The position numbers and the translations under genes were made by a program. The notes below the pieces were generated by a model. That model had not been told where the DNA came from and did not search any database. It worked only from the letters and a program-made list of their open reading frames with translations. Below, in pieces: positions 1-9,453 of a DNA stretch of 44,140 nucleotides. Origin of the DNA: Bacteroidota bacterium (GTDB lineage: Bacteria; Bacteroidota; Bacteroidia; Chitinophagales; Saprospiraceae); NCBI GenBank assembly GCA_024743405.1, contig JANSWP010000059.1, forward strand, positions 1 to 44,140, given 5' to 3'. Each line of letters opens with the position of its first letter. Within the stretch, counting starts at the first letter, position 1.

Positions 1-50
1 AATGAGGTACTAAATTTTGGTTAATCAGCTTTTTGCTTAATTTCATCATA

Positions 51-104
51 GTTGCAGTGGGTTTGGTGAGTTAAGTAGGATTTTCAAACTTAACTCGCTG
101 CAAC
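51..104. repeat. Inverted repeat upstream of susC
   Basis: Two nested inverted arms: GTTGCAG (51-57) pairs with CTGCAAC (98-104), and GAGTTAAGT (68-76) pairs with ACTTAACTC (88-96). The internal loop is asymmetric (10 nt against 1 nt) and no U-run follows on the + strand, so it is not a clear intrinsic terminator. It could be the end of an upstream gene outside the window, or a regulatory structure or operator for the SusC/SusD operon. The first 310 bases contain no gene. Confidence 0.4.
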
Positions 105-140
105 TGTTTCACAAAATGTCAATTAACTTTAGACAACTTC

Positions 141-148
141 TACATTTG
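141..148 (+). promoter_or_regulatory. Putative -7 box of the susC promoter
   Basis: TACATTTG matches the Bacteroidota -7 consensus TAnnTTTG. It lies about 160 nt before the SusC start codon. I see no convincing TTG -33 box at the expected distance, so the assignment rests on one element and position only. Confidence 0.3.
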
Positions 149-310
149 ATTTCTAATTTAAATTTTATTCTGAATTTATATCCAAAAACGAGGCTTTGTT
201 TAGCGCCATTTCTTTAAACCTAAATTATTAAAACACTGAAAGTTTTTAGTGTTAAAAACAACGGATATTATCGTATCTCACTAATAAATTATCAAACTAA
301 ATTTCTACGT

Positions 311-3300
311 ATGAAAAATCAATTACTCTGTTTGATGTTCCTGTTGTGTCTTTCTGTGACATCATGGGCGCAGCAAACGATTTCCGGTACAATTACCGGG
401 TCAGATGGTATTACCCTTATTGGTGTTAATGTTATCGAAAAAGGAACGACTAACGGAACAATTACTGACATCGATGGAAAGTATTCCCTCGAAGTTGCCG
501 ATGGCGCAACAATTTCTTATTCCTTAATTGGTTATGGAACAATTGAAAGAACTGCTGGAGCAGAAGCAACTATTGATGTAGTCCTTTCAGAAGGAGTAGC
601 ACTAGATGAAGTTGTCGTAACAGCATTAGGTATTGAGAAAGATAAAAAAGCACTTTCTTACTCAGTGACAGAAGTTGGTGCAGAATCTTTTTCAAAAGCG
701 AGAGCGACCAACGTTATGAATTCACTTTCAGGAAAGGTAGCAGGTGTAAACGTAAGTAGCCCTGCAACTGGAGCTGGAGGTTCTACTAGAGTAGTTATTC
801 GTGGTAATAGCTCAATTGGTGGTAACAATCAACCACTATACGTTGTAGATGGTGTGCCTATTGACAACAGCAACTTAGGTGCTGCTGGTATGTGGGGTGG
901 AGCAGATGGTGGTGATGGTATTTCAAGTATCAATCCTGATGACATTGAGTCTGTTACAGTATTGAAAGGTACCACAGCTGCTGCTTTGTATGGTTATCGT
1001 TCAAGTAATGGTGTTATCTTGATTACTACAAAGAGTGGTACTAATCGAAAAGGAATTGGTGTTGAATTCAATACTCAATTTAGAGGCGAGAGTGTGTTGG
1101 ATCTATATGACTTTCAACAACAATACGGACATGGTAGAATGGGGATGAAACCTACAACTGAAGAGGAAGCTTTTGCAAACGGTTTGTATGCATGGGGTGA
1201 CCAATTGGACGGAAGTAGTGTTATGCAATTTGATGGTGTAAGCCGACCTTACTCTTCTGTTGGAAACAACTTGGATCGTTTTTATCGAACGGGATCTACT
1301 TTCGTCAATACTTTGACATTGACGGGTGGTGACGATAAGTACAACTTCCGTTTTTCTGGATCCAATATGGATAACAAGGATATCCTTCCTAATTCTGGAT
1401 TGACTAGAAGAAACTTCACATTGAGAACCAATGCAAGATTCAATGATAAATTGTCTGCTACTGCAAGTGCGACTTACATAGCTGAAGAGGCGACAAACCG
1501 TCCACGTTTATCTGATTCTCCTGGAAATGCGAATTACACCGTATGGTCACTTCCTGCAAGTGTCGATGTAGAAGACTTGAAAGGTGATGAAAATAAATTA
1601 GGTGCTAATGCAGATGGAGTTGAATTACAATTCAATGATAATGTATTCGTAACTAACCCATACTGGGCTACTCACCAATTTGAAAATAACAACAAGAAGA
1701 ACCGTTTGATGGGTAAGATTGAGATGAGATGGGATATTATGGACGGATTGTACACGAGAGGTAAAATTGGATTGGATCGATATAACAATCGAACAAGAGG
1801 TTTAACTCCTTATGGTACTGCATTCAGTACTTTAGGACAGATAAGTGAAAGTACACGAGAAGTACAAGAAATCAATACAGAATTGATTGTTGGTTATGAT
1901 AAAGATCTTACTGATGATATTGGAATTAGTCTTTTTGCGGGTGGAAACCAACAGAAAAACATTGACGAATCGATCGGAGGAAGTGGATCAAACTTCAACG
2001 TTCCTTTCCTTCATGCGATTGGAAATACAGCTAATAGGAGTGTAAATTATGGCTTTGGAGAAACTCAAGTAAACTCTTTATTTGGTTCTGCTGAGATTTC
2101 TTTCATGAGAGCGATTTACTTGACTGGTACCGTTAGAAATGATTGGTTCTCTACTTTGACTTCTGTAGATGGTACAGGTGAAAATAACCAATTATACTAT
2201 GGTATTGGGTTGAGTGCGGTGATTTCTGATTTAACAGATTTACCTGAGCAAATTAGTTTCTTAAAACTACGTGGTGGTTATGCGACAGGATCTGGCCCAG
2301 GTGCTGCTGCTAATCCTTATGGATTGAATCTTACTTACGGAATTCGAGGACAAGGTCATTTAGGAAATGCACTTGGTGCTATCTCTAATGGTTCTATTCC
2401 AAATAGTACATTGACACCATTACTGAACAAAGAGATTGAAGTAGGTTTTGATCTTCGTTTGTTTGGCAACCGTGCAGGTGTTGACTTCACTTACTATAAC
2501 AAGCAAACAGAAGATGATATTATCAATGCTTCTGTATCTCCAACTTCAGGTTTTGGATCAAAAATCGTGAATGTTGGTAAAATGGAAAATAAAGGAGTTG
2601 AGTTATTGCTATATGGAACACCTATTAAGTCTGGAGACTTTAGTTGGGATGTTACCTTTAATTTAGCTCACAACAACAATAAGGTAGTAAGTCTTTTGGA
2701 TCCAGATGTGGATGATGAGAGTATTAGATTTGAAGAAAGTCGTACAAGAAATGCATATATATTTGCATTAGAAGGAGAAGCGTATAGCCAAATTATGGGT
2801 TTTGGATATGCTAGAGATGATAATGGTGCTATTGTACTAGATGCGGATGGCTTGCCTACGCAAGGAGAATTCATGGCTTTCGGTACAGGTGTTCACCCAA
2901 CAACTATGGGTATTGGTAATACATTGAATTATGGAAACTTGTCATTGAGCTTCTTAATAGATGTCAAGATGGGTGGTAAAATTTATGCAGCGTCAAATGC
3001 TTATGCTTATTTCAGAGGATTGCATAAAAATACTTTGGAAGGTAGAGAGACAGGGCTTGGAACTGTAGAAGCAGCGAACGTAGAAAACTACTACCAAAGA
3101 ATCGCTTTCAATATCACAGAAGAATTCATTGAAGATGCTGATTTCGCTAAGTTAAGAGAAGTTGTTTTGAGCTACCGTTTACCAAATTCAGTTACTGACA
3201 ATCTTCCATTTAGTGATGTAACTTTTGGACTAGCAGGAAGAAACTTAGCTTTATTGTGGAGCAAGGTTGATAATATTGATCCAGAATCAACTTATACAGT

Positions 3301-3379
3301 TGGTAATGGTCAAGGATTAGAAATGTTTGGTGTACCAACCACTCGTTCGTTCCAATTCAATCTTGGTGTTAAGTTCTAA
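311..3379 (+). CDS. SusC/RagA-family TonB-linked outer-membrane transporter
   Basis: A 1022-residue outer-membrane receptor that would import glycans bound by its SusD partner, powered by TonB. Residues 1-21 are a signal peptide ending in SWAQ. A carboxypeptidase-regulatory-like beta-sandwich follows (about 23-95, ISGTITGSDG...ITDIDGKYSL), then a TonB-box-like DEVVVTALG at about 99-107, a plug domain (about 115-240, with LYVVDGVPID and VLKGTTAAALYG), and a long beta-barrel ending in the aromatic FNLGVKF. Length and order are normal for the family. The gene is followed after 89 nt by a SusD gene, the usual pairing. The neighbouring GH92 and GH130 genes suggest a mannose-containing substrate, which is inference. 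The ATG at 311 is the natural start because the signal peptide follows directly. Confidence 0.95.
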   Translation: MKNQLLCLMFLLCLSVTSWAQQTISGTITGSDGITLIGVNVIEKGTTNGTITDIDGKYSLEVADGATISYSLIGYGTIERTAGAEATIDVVLSEGVALDEVVVTALGIEKDKKALSYSVTEVGAESFSKARATNVMNSLSGKVAGVNVSSPATGAGGSTRVVIRGNSSIGGNNQPLYVVDGVPIDNSNLGAAGMWGGADGGDGISSINPDDIESVTVLKGTTAAALYGYRSSNGVILITTKSGTNRKGIGVEFNTQFRGESVLDLYDFQQQYGHGRMGMKPTTEEEAFANGLYAWGDQLDGSSVMQFDGVSRPYSSVGNNLDRFYRTGSTFVNTLTLTGGDDKYNFRFSGSNMDNKDILPNSGLTRRNFTLRTNARFNDKLSATASATYIAEEATNRPRLSDSPGNANYTVWSLPASVDVEDLKGDENKLGANADGVELQFNDNVFVTNPYWATHQFENNNKKNRLMGKIEMRWDIMDGLYTRGKIGLDRYNNRTRGLTPYGTAFSTLGQISESTREVQEINTELIVGYDKDLTDDIGISLFAGGNQQKNIDESIGGSGSNFNVPFLHAIGNTANRSVNYGFGETQVNSLFGSAEISFMRAIYLTGTVRNDWFSTLTSVDGTGENNQLYYGIGLSAVISDLTDLPEQISFLKLRGGYATGSGPGAAANPYGLNLTYGIRGQGHLGNALGAISNGSIPNSTLTPLLNKEIEVGFDLRLFGNRAGVDFTYYNKQTEDDIINASVSPTSGFGSKIVNVGKMENKGVELLLYGTPIKSGDFSWDVTFNLAHNNNKVVSLLDPDVDDESIRFEESRTRNAYIFALEGEAYSQIMGFGYARDDNGAIVLDADGLPTQGEFMAFGTGVHPTTMGIGNTLNYGNLSLSFLIDVKMGGKIYAASNAYAYFRGLHKNTLEGRETGLGTVEAANVENYYQRIAFNITEEFIEDADFAKLREVVLSYRLPNSVTDNLPFSDVTFGLAGRNLALLWSKVDNIDPESTYTVGNGQGLEMFGVPTTRSFQFNLGVKF

Positions 3380-3468
3380 TTTAAGTGTTGCGGTATTGTA
3401 ATGGTGAGGGAAATAATTTCTCATCAGCATAACAAAACCACCACATTTCAACACAAAATTTAAGTTAA

Positions 3469-4974
3469 ATGAAATCATTAAAATATATTATGATCTTAGT
3501 CGCTTGCTTGATGGTGCAAACCTCTTGTGACGACGGATTTGCGGATTTGAATACCAATCCAAATGCTGCAAACGAAATTAATCCAGGTTTCCAATTCACA
3601 TGGGTTCAATTAAGAACTTCAGGTGGTCGTTACGAAAACTGGAGAGCAGGTTTGATTTATTCTTCTATGATGATCCAGCACATGTCTGCACTTTGTGGAT
3701 ATTGGTCTGGAGACAAGTACACTTATAATGCAGGTTATGCCTCTTCCTTATTCGATCGTGCTTACGTAGAGCAAGTCAAGGACATGCAAGACTTAGTGAA
3801 TACTTTAGAGTCTGGTGCTCAAGGAGATGCAACTATGTTAGGAATGGCAAAAATCTGGCGTGTGGTTATTTTCCACCGTTTAACAGATTTGTATGGAGAT
3901 ATTCCTTATTCTGAGGCTGGAAAAGGTTTCTTAGAAGGAATTGACTTTCCACAATATGATGCACAAGCTGATATTTATGCGAATATGTTAAATGAATTGG
4001 AAACTGGAATCGCTAGTATTTCAAGCGGTGGTTTTGGTGGTGCAGATTTAATTTATGGAGGTGATACGGAGCAATGGAAACGTTTCGGAAATTCATTGAT
4101 GTTGCGGTTAGCTATGCGTATGTCAGAGGTTGATGCAGCATCTGCTAGAACGTGGGTAGGTAAGGCTATCGCTGGTGGTGTAATGCAAAGTAATGCAGAT
4201 GATGCATTCATTGCACACACTAATGGACCAGAAGGAGTTAATAGAAATGGTATTGGTGAGGTATTAGATAAATCTAATGGCTTTGGTGACGATTGTCCTC
4301 GATTGAGTGCAACTTTAGTTGACTGGATGACTGCAACAGGAGATCCAAGGTTGGATATTTTTGGTGAATTACCTGCAAGTGGTAGTGGGGTACATAATGG
4401 TATGCCTAATGGATTAGATGATACATCTATCCAAGATAATCCAACAGGTACATCTGTCGATGATTTCGATAGAGTAAATCCAGTATTAGTGACAGTTGAG
4501 TCTCCAATGATGTTTATGACTTATGCAGAAACAGAATTATTGTTGGCTGAAGCAGCAGTGAAAGGCTGGCATACTGGTGATGCTGCAACTCACTATGAAA
4601 ATGGTGTAAGAGCAGGTATGAAACAATATGCTCATTGGGATGCTTCTTTGGAAGTTGCTGATGCTGATATTGATGCTTACTTAGCAGCTAATGCATTTGA
4701 TGGTTCTGAGAGTCAAATCGGATGGCAATATTGGGCTGCAACATTCTTGAATGAATACGAGTCTTTTGCAAACTGGAGAAGAACTGGTTATCCTGAATTG
4801 ACACCAACAAATCACCCAAATAACGTAACTGGAGGTACTATTCCATTACGTTTAGTTTATCCTCAAGGTGAGGCTGGTGGAAATCCTGACAATTTCCAAG
4901 CAGCACTTGATCGCCAAGGGATGAGTTCTGATTTTACTAGCCATTTAACTGTTCCAGTTTGGTGGGATAAATAG
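3469..4974 (+). CDS. SusD/RagB-family nutrient-binding lipoprotein
   Basis: A 501-residue surface lipoprotein that caps the SusC transporter and binds the oligosaccharide. The N-terminus is a lipoprotein signal peptide with lipobox QTSC (Cys20), followed by acidic DDGF, consistent with export to the cell surface. The sequence FADLNTNPNAANEINPG and the helical repeat region (MLGMAKIWRVVIFHRLTDLYGDIPYSEA, only the family signature region is quoted in part: LTDLYGDIPYSEA) are typical of the SusD-like family, as are the C-terminal NEYESFANWRRTGYPELTPT residues. Start ATG 3469. It is transcribed with SusC and closed by the terminator at 5003-5038. Specificity cannot be read from the sequence. Confidence 0.93.
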   Translation: MKSLKYIMILVACLMVQTSCDDGFADLNTNPNAANEINPGFQFTWVQLRTSGGRYENWRAGLIYSSMMIQHMSALCGYWSGDKYTYNAGYASSLFDRAYVEQVKDMQDLVNTLESGAQGDATMLGMAKIWRVVIFHRLTDLYGDIPYSEAGKGFLEGIDFPQYDAQADIYANMLNELETGIASISSGGFGGADLIYGGDTEQWKRFGNSLMLRLAMRMSEVDAASARTWVGKAIAGGVMQSNADDAFIAHTNGPEGVNRNGIGEVLDKSNGFGDDCPRLSATLVDWMTATGDPRLDIFGELPASGSGVHNGMPNGLDDTSIQDNPTGTSVDDFDRVNPVLVTVESPMMFMTYAETELLLAEAAVKGWHTGDAATHYENGVRAGMKQYAHWDASLEVADADIDAYLAANAFDGSESQIGWQYWAATFLNEYESFANWRRTGYPELTPTNHPNNVTGGTIPLRLVYPQGEAGGNPDNFQAALDRQGMSSDFTSHLTVPVWWDK

Positions 4975-5002
4975 TCAATTATTTTGATTTCATACATTAT
5001 GA

Positions 5003-5038
5003 ATGCAGGCAGGCGTCAATGCCTGCCTGTATTTTTTT
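5003..5038 (+). terminator. Intrinsic terminator after susD
   Basis: A 12-bp stem (5003-5014 with 5021-5032, one G-U pair, core AGGCAGGC/GCCTGCCT), a 6-nt loop GTCAAT and then a T-run at 5032-5038. It separates SusC/SusD from the downstream enzymes, which may therefore have a separate promoter or depend on read-through. Confidence 0.85.
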
Positions 5039-5040
5039 GA

Positions 5041-5160
5041 ATAGAAGATTCACTTCTATCTATTTTGGGAGGTAAGATCAAGTTGCCTCCTTAGAGCTTG
5101 TTTAAAATTCCATCAATTGGCTCAAATTCGCTCAATCATGAAAATTTAAACAGGCTCTAA
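5041..5160. repeat. Cluster of three hairpins, the last a long palindromic repeat
   Basis: Three inverted repeats follow the terminator: ATAGAAG/CTTCTAT (5041-5047 and 5053-5059), GGAGGTAA/TTGCCTCC (5068-5075 and 5083-5090, one G-U) and a 16-bp pair TTAGAGCTTGTTTAAA/TTTAAACAGGCTCTAA (5091-5106 and 5145-5160, one G-U) enclosing 38 nt. No reading frame is evident. The left arm of the third resembles 43992-44010 near the other end of the window, which suggests a dispersed palindromic repeat family. The remaining bases to 5252 show no recognisable promoter. Confidence 0.55.
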
Positions 5161-5252
5161 ATTTAACTGACAGTTTCAGGTTTACATAAAATACTTATAA
5201 TTTAACTTCTTTACCGATGTGTAAACAGTAACTGCCTACTGTCCAATCAGCC

Positions 5253-7481
5253 ATGAAATTTAGTCAAATAATTTCTATCCTTTTCTTTTTTTTTGCCTTT
5301 TTTGCATGTAAAAATGAGGCTCCAACTCCAATAGACAAACCAAAAAAATCACTAATTTCTTACGTCGATCCTTTCATCGGGACTGCCAATCATGGCCATG
5401 TTTACCCCGGTGCAACCGTGCCTTTCGGGATGGTTCAATTGAGTCCTGATAATGGCACGGCGGGATGGGATTGGTGTTCAGGTTATAATTGGGCAGACAG
5501 TATGATTGTTGGCTTTAGTCACACGCATTTGAGTGGAACAGGGATTGGCGATTTGTATGATATTTCAATAATGCCAATTGTTAATGAAGTTGATTTTTCA
5601 AAAGAAATGGCACCTCGTGAAAATAATTATGCGGCTACTTTTTCACATGATAATGAATCAGCCTCAACAGGATATTATACTGTAAAATTGGATAATGGAA
5701 TTGATGTTGAATTAACTACGTCTGAAAGAGTGGGCTTTCATAACTATACATTTCCGGAAGAGAAACAGGCAGGTGTATTAATAGATTTAGGATTTAACTT
5801 GAATTGGGATAAACCTACCAAAACCGTCTTGACTGTTGATAGTAAAAATCTAATTACTGGACATCGATTTTCTACAGGCTGGGCAAAAGATCAAAGGATT
5901 TATTTTGCCGCTCAGTTTTCGGAAGATTTTAATGGAAGTTTTCAAATAGCTGAGGGTGATTCCAATTTATATCCAGAAATTGGAAAAACTGTTGATGGGA
6001 CGAAAGCTCGTGTTCAAGTTTTCTTTGACACCATAAAAAACGTAAAAATAAAAGTCGGATTATCAACTGCTAATGCAGAGGGCGCGCTTGCTGCCTTGAA
6101 TGAGGTTCCGAATTGGGACTTCGAAGAGGTAAGATCAAAAGCAGAATCTAAATGGGAAAAAGAACTTTCTAAAATTGAAATATCCTCAAATGACGAAGAT
6201 TTAAAAAAGACTTTTTATACTTCCCTATATCGCACTTGCCTTGCACCTGTCTTGATGTCAGACGCTAATGGAAATTATAAAGGTGTAGATAATGAAATTC
6301 ATGCTTCAGAAGGGTATACGAAATATGGAGTTTTCTCTTTGTGGGATACTTTTCGGGCCGCAAATCCACTCTATACTTTAACCCAGCCAGATAAAATAAA
6401 TGATTTTATTAATTCTATGTTAGCTCATTATGATGAGTATGGTTTATTGCCAGTGTGGGAGCTTTTGGGTAACGAAACGAACACGATGACAGGTTACCAT
6501 TCTATTCCAGTTATTGTCGATGCTTATTTAAAAGGATATCAAAATTTTGATGCTGAAAAAGCTTTTGAAGCGATGAGGAAGAGTGCTTCCCAAGATATAC
6601 GAGGCACTAATTTTTATCGTGAATATGGATATATCCCTTATGACAAAGCGGGTCAAAGTGTGACTCGAACTTTAGAGTATGCATTTGATGATTGGTGTAT
6701 TGCGCAAATGGCAAAAGCATTGGGTAAGGAAGAAGATTATCAAAATTTCATGAAAAGATCTGAAGGTTATCGCCACTTTTTTGATGAATCTACAGGCTTT
6801 ATGCGGGCAAAGTATTCCAATGGAAAATGGAAAACACCTTTTGACCCCCAGTTTTCTGATCATAATTTTGATGTAGCTGAATATACAGAAGGTAATGCTT
6901 GGCAACATTCGTGGTTTGTACCGCACGCAGTGGAAGATTTAATCAAATTGCACGGTGGCAATGAGCCATTTGTTAATAAAATGGATTCACTTTTTACGGT
7001 GAGTTCAGAAATACGAGGAGAAAATGCTTCCAATGATATTTCGGGGCTGATTGGTCAATATGCTCATGGTAATGAGCCGAGTCATCATATTGCGTATTTA
7101 TATAATTATGCGGATACGCCTTCAAAAACACAGGAAAAAGTCCGCGAAATTATGGCGACACAATATAATACAACACCTACTGGGCTATGCGGAAACGAGG
7201 ACTGTGGGCAAATGTCTGCTTGGTATGTTTTCAGTGCAATGGGTATTTATCCTGTTAATCCTGCAAGTGGCGTTTATGATTTTGGAAGTCCATTATTTGA
7301 AGAAGTTAAATTAAAGGTGGGTAATGGAAAAACATTTGTGATTAAAGCAAACGATGTTTCAAAAAACAATAAATATATCAAATCTGTCAAATTGAATGGT
7401 GAGGTATATGATAAATTATCCGTTACACATGAAGATTTGATGAAAGGCGGAATATTAGAATTTGAAATGAGTAATAAATAG
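5253..7481 (+). CDS. GH92 family alpha-mannosidase, lipoprotein
   Basis: A 742-residue exo-acting, calcium-dependent alpha-mannosidase by family. The N-terminus is a lipoprotein signal peptide with Cys19 (FFAC), so the enzyme is probably anchored in the outer membrane or facing the periplasm. Family signatures are the N-terminal YVDPFIGTANHGHVYPGATV followed by PFGMVQLSPDNG, the central LWDTFRAANPLYTL, and GNEDCGQMSAWYVFSAMG. In the last, Glu649 of the NED motif corresponds to the residue assigned as catalytic acid in characterised GH92 enzymes. Length is typical. GH92 enzymes trim alpha-mannose from N-glycans and fungal mannans; which linkage is cleaved here cannot be read off. The downstream NagB-like gene starts 76 nt later on the same strand. 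Confidence 0.94.
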   Translation: MKFSQIISILFFFFAFFACKNEAPTPIDKPKKSLISYVDPFIGTANHGHVYPGATVPFGMVQLSPDNGTAGWDWCSGYNWADSMIVGFSHTHLSGTGIGDLYDISIMPIVNEVDFSKEMAPRENNYAATFSHDNESASTGYYTVKLDNGIDVELTTSERVGFHNYTFPEEKQAGVLIDLGFNLNWDKPTKTVLTVDSKNLITGHRFSTGWAKDQRIYFAAQFSEDFNGSFQIAEGDSNLYPEIGKTVDGTKARVQVFFDTIKNVKIKVGLSTANAEGALAALNEVPNWDFEEVRSKAESKWEKELSKIEISSNDEDLKKTFYTSLYRTCLAPVLMSDANGNYKGVDNEIHASEGYTKYGVFSLWDTFRAANPLYTLTQPDKINDFINSMLAHYDEYGLLPVWELLGNETNTMTGYHSIPVIVDAYLKGYQNFDAEKAFEAMRKSASQDIRGTNFYREYGYIPYDKAGQSVTRTLEYAFDDWCIAQMAKALGKEEDYQNFMKRSEGYRHFFDESTGFMRAKYSNGKWKTPFDPQFSDHNFDVAEYTEGNAWQHSWFVPHAVEDLIKLHGGNEPFVNKMDSLFTVSSEIRGENASNDISGLIGQYAHGNEPSHHIAYLYNYADTPSKTQEKVREIMATQYNTTPTGLCGNEDCGQMSAWYVFSAMGIYPVNPASGVYDFGSPLFEEVKLKVGNGKTFVIKANDVSKNNKYIKSVKLNGEVYDKLSVTHEDLMKGGILEFEMSNK

Positions 7482-7557
7482 AGTTGTGATTTTGTAGTGT
7501 TGGTTGTTTTAGGCAATTACCACACATTAAATTACGATACCAAAATATTTTATAGAA

Positions 7558-9426
7558 ATGCAACATTCTCAGTACGAAAAAGTACCGACAAAAATTTTCG
7601 AAAATTCAATTGAAGCTTCCAAATCGGTAGCTCAAGAAATTGCTGATTTAATTCGTGAAAAAGCGAGTAAAGGCGAGAATTGTGTTTTAGGACTCGCTAC
7701 CGGTTCTACTCCAACTACTGTTTATGGGGAGTTAGTAAGAATGCATGAGGAAGAGGGGCTAAGTTTTCAGAATGTTATCACTTTCAACTTAGATGAGTAT
7801 TTTCCAATGCAGCCAAATGCATTGCAGAGTTATGTTCGATTTATGAAGGAATATTTATTCGATCATATTGACATTGCTCCTGAAAATACAAATGTTCCAG
7901 ACGGTACATTGGCAAAAGCTGATGTTCAGAAGTATTGTAAAGATTATGAGCAAAAAATAGAGGATGCAGGAGGACTAGATATGCAAATATTGGGAATTGG
8001 ACGAACCGGACATATTGGGTTTAACGAACCGGGCTCTGGTATTTATTCATTAACCCGTTTAGTTACCCTTGATCACATTACTATTACTGATGCAGCGAGT
8101 GATTTTTATGGTGAAGAAAATGTCCCTCGCAAAGCTATTACCATGGGCGTCGGTACGATATTGAAGGCCAAAAAAATCGTAATGATGGCATGGGGAGAAG
8201 GGAAAGCGCCAATTATAAAAGAGGCGATAGAAGGGGAAATTAGTGATTATGTACCAGCTACCTATCTTCAAAACCATACAAATGTTGTTGCGATTTTAGA
8301 TCAAGCTTCAAGTGCACATTTGACAAGAGTGAAAACACCTTGGTTAACTGGGGATGTCGAGTGGAATGAAACGTTGGTGAAAAGAGCAGCAATTTGGTTG
8401 AGTCAAATAACCGAGAAACCACTATTAAAATTAACAAATCGAGATTATAGTGAAAATGGGATGGGGGATTTAGTAACGGAATATGATACTGCATATAATA
8501 TTAATTTGAGGGTCTTTAGTGGCTTAAAAGATACTATAACAGGTTGGCCCGCTGGAAAGGAGAAGGCGTCAAAACGAGTTATTATTTTTAGTCCACATCC
8601 TGATGATGATGTGATCTCTATGGGTGGAACCTTTATCCGATTGGCTGACCACGGTCATGAAGTTCATGTCGCGTATCAAACCTCTGGGAATATCGCCGTT
8701 TTTGATGATGATGTCATTCGTTTTGCGGATTTTGTAAATGATTATCATGATCAATTTGGATTGGCAAAAGAGGTTACACAGGTTATGTTTACCTCCATCA
8801 AAGATCGAATTAAAAATAAAAAGGCAGGTGAGGTAGATTCCCCTGAAGTTCAAAAGATTAAAGGGTTGATTCGACGAGGAGAAGCAAAAGCAGGGTGCCG
8901 ATATGTTGGTATAGACGATTCACAGGCTCATTTCTTAGATATGCCTTTTTATGAGACAGGTAAGGTGAAAAAGAAGCCTTTAGGAGAAGATGATATTCAA
9001 ATAATTATTGATTTATTAGAGGAAATTAAGCCACATCAAATCTATGCGGCGGGTGATTTGTCAGATCCTCACGGTACACATCGAGTTTGTCTGAAGGCTA
9101 TTTTCGAAGCCCTAGATAGACTCAAAAAAGAGAAAAAAGACTGGCTGAATGAATGTCAAGTTTGGCTCTATAGAGGAGCATGGCAAGAATGGGAAATGGA
9201 AGATGTTGATATGGCAATTCCATTGAGCCCTGAAGAGTTATTACGAAAAAGAAGAGCTATTTTTAAACATCAATCTCAAAAGGATCGACCATTATTTCCA
9301 GGGCATGATTCGAGGGAGTTTTGGCAGCGTTCAGAGGCAAGAAATAGAGGTACGGCCAAGCTTTATGACGATTTAGGTTTACCTGAATATGAGGCAATTG
9401 AAGCTTTTAAGGAGTATTTCTTTTAG
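7558..9426 (+). CDS. NagB-like glucosamine-6-phosphate deaminase fused to PIG-L/LmbE deacetylase domain
   Basis: A 622-residue two-domain cytoplasmic protein. Residues about 12-290 are a NagB/6-phosphogluconolactonase-type domain with LATGSTPTTVYGEL, LDEYFP (Asp79) and GIGRTGHIGFNEPGSG. His152 and Glu157 align with the E. coli NagB catalytic His143 and Glu148, but the position of Asp141 is Thr150 here. Residues about 340-560 are a zinc-dependent PIG-L/LmbE N-deacetylase-like domain with IIFSPHPDDDV (His347, Asp349, Asp350) and SDPHGTH (His505, His508). As I recall, this fusion is common in Bacteroidota and often annotated NagB. The combination would suit processing of an N-acetylglucosamine-derived sugar. 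It lies between the GH92 and GH130 genes, with a 27-nt gap to the chosen GH130 start. Whether the deaminase site is active is uncertain because of Thr150. Confidence 0.85.
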   Translation: MQHSQYEKVPTKIFENSIEASKSVAQEIADLIREKASKGENCVLGLATGSTPTTVYGELVRMHEEEGLSFQNVITFNLDEYFPMQPNALQSYVRFMKEYLFDHIDIAPENTNVPDGTLAKADVQKYCKDYEQKIEDAGGLDMQILGIGRTGHIGFNEPGSGIYSLTRLVTLDHITITDAASDFYGEENVPRKAITMGVGTILKAKKIVMMAWGEGKAPIIKEAIEGEISDYVPATYLQNHTNVVAILDQASSAHLTRVKTPWLTGDVEWNETLVKRAAIWLSQITEKPLLKLTNRDYSENGMGDLVTEYDTAYNINLRVFSGLKDTITGWPAGKEKASKRVIIFSPHPDDDVISMGGTFIRLADHGHEVHVAYQTSGNIAVFDDDVIRFADFVNDYHDQFGLAKEVTQVMFTSIKDRIKNKKAGEVDSPEVQKIKGLIRRGEAKAGCRYVGIDDSQAHFLDMPFYETGKVKKKPLGEDDIQIIIDLLEEIKPHQIYAAGDLSDPHGTHRVCLKAIFEALDRLKKEKKDWLNECQVWLYRGAWQEWEMEDVDMAIPLSPEELLRKRRAIFKHQSQKDRPLFPGHDSREFWQRSEARNRGTAKLYDDLGLPEYEAIEAFKEYFF

Positions 9427-9453
9427 ACTAAAGTGAAGATCAAACAATTAATT

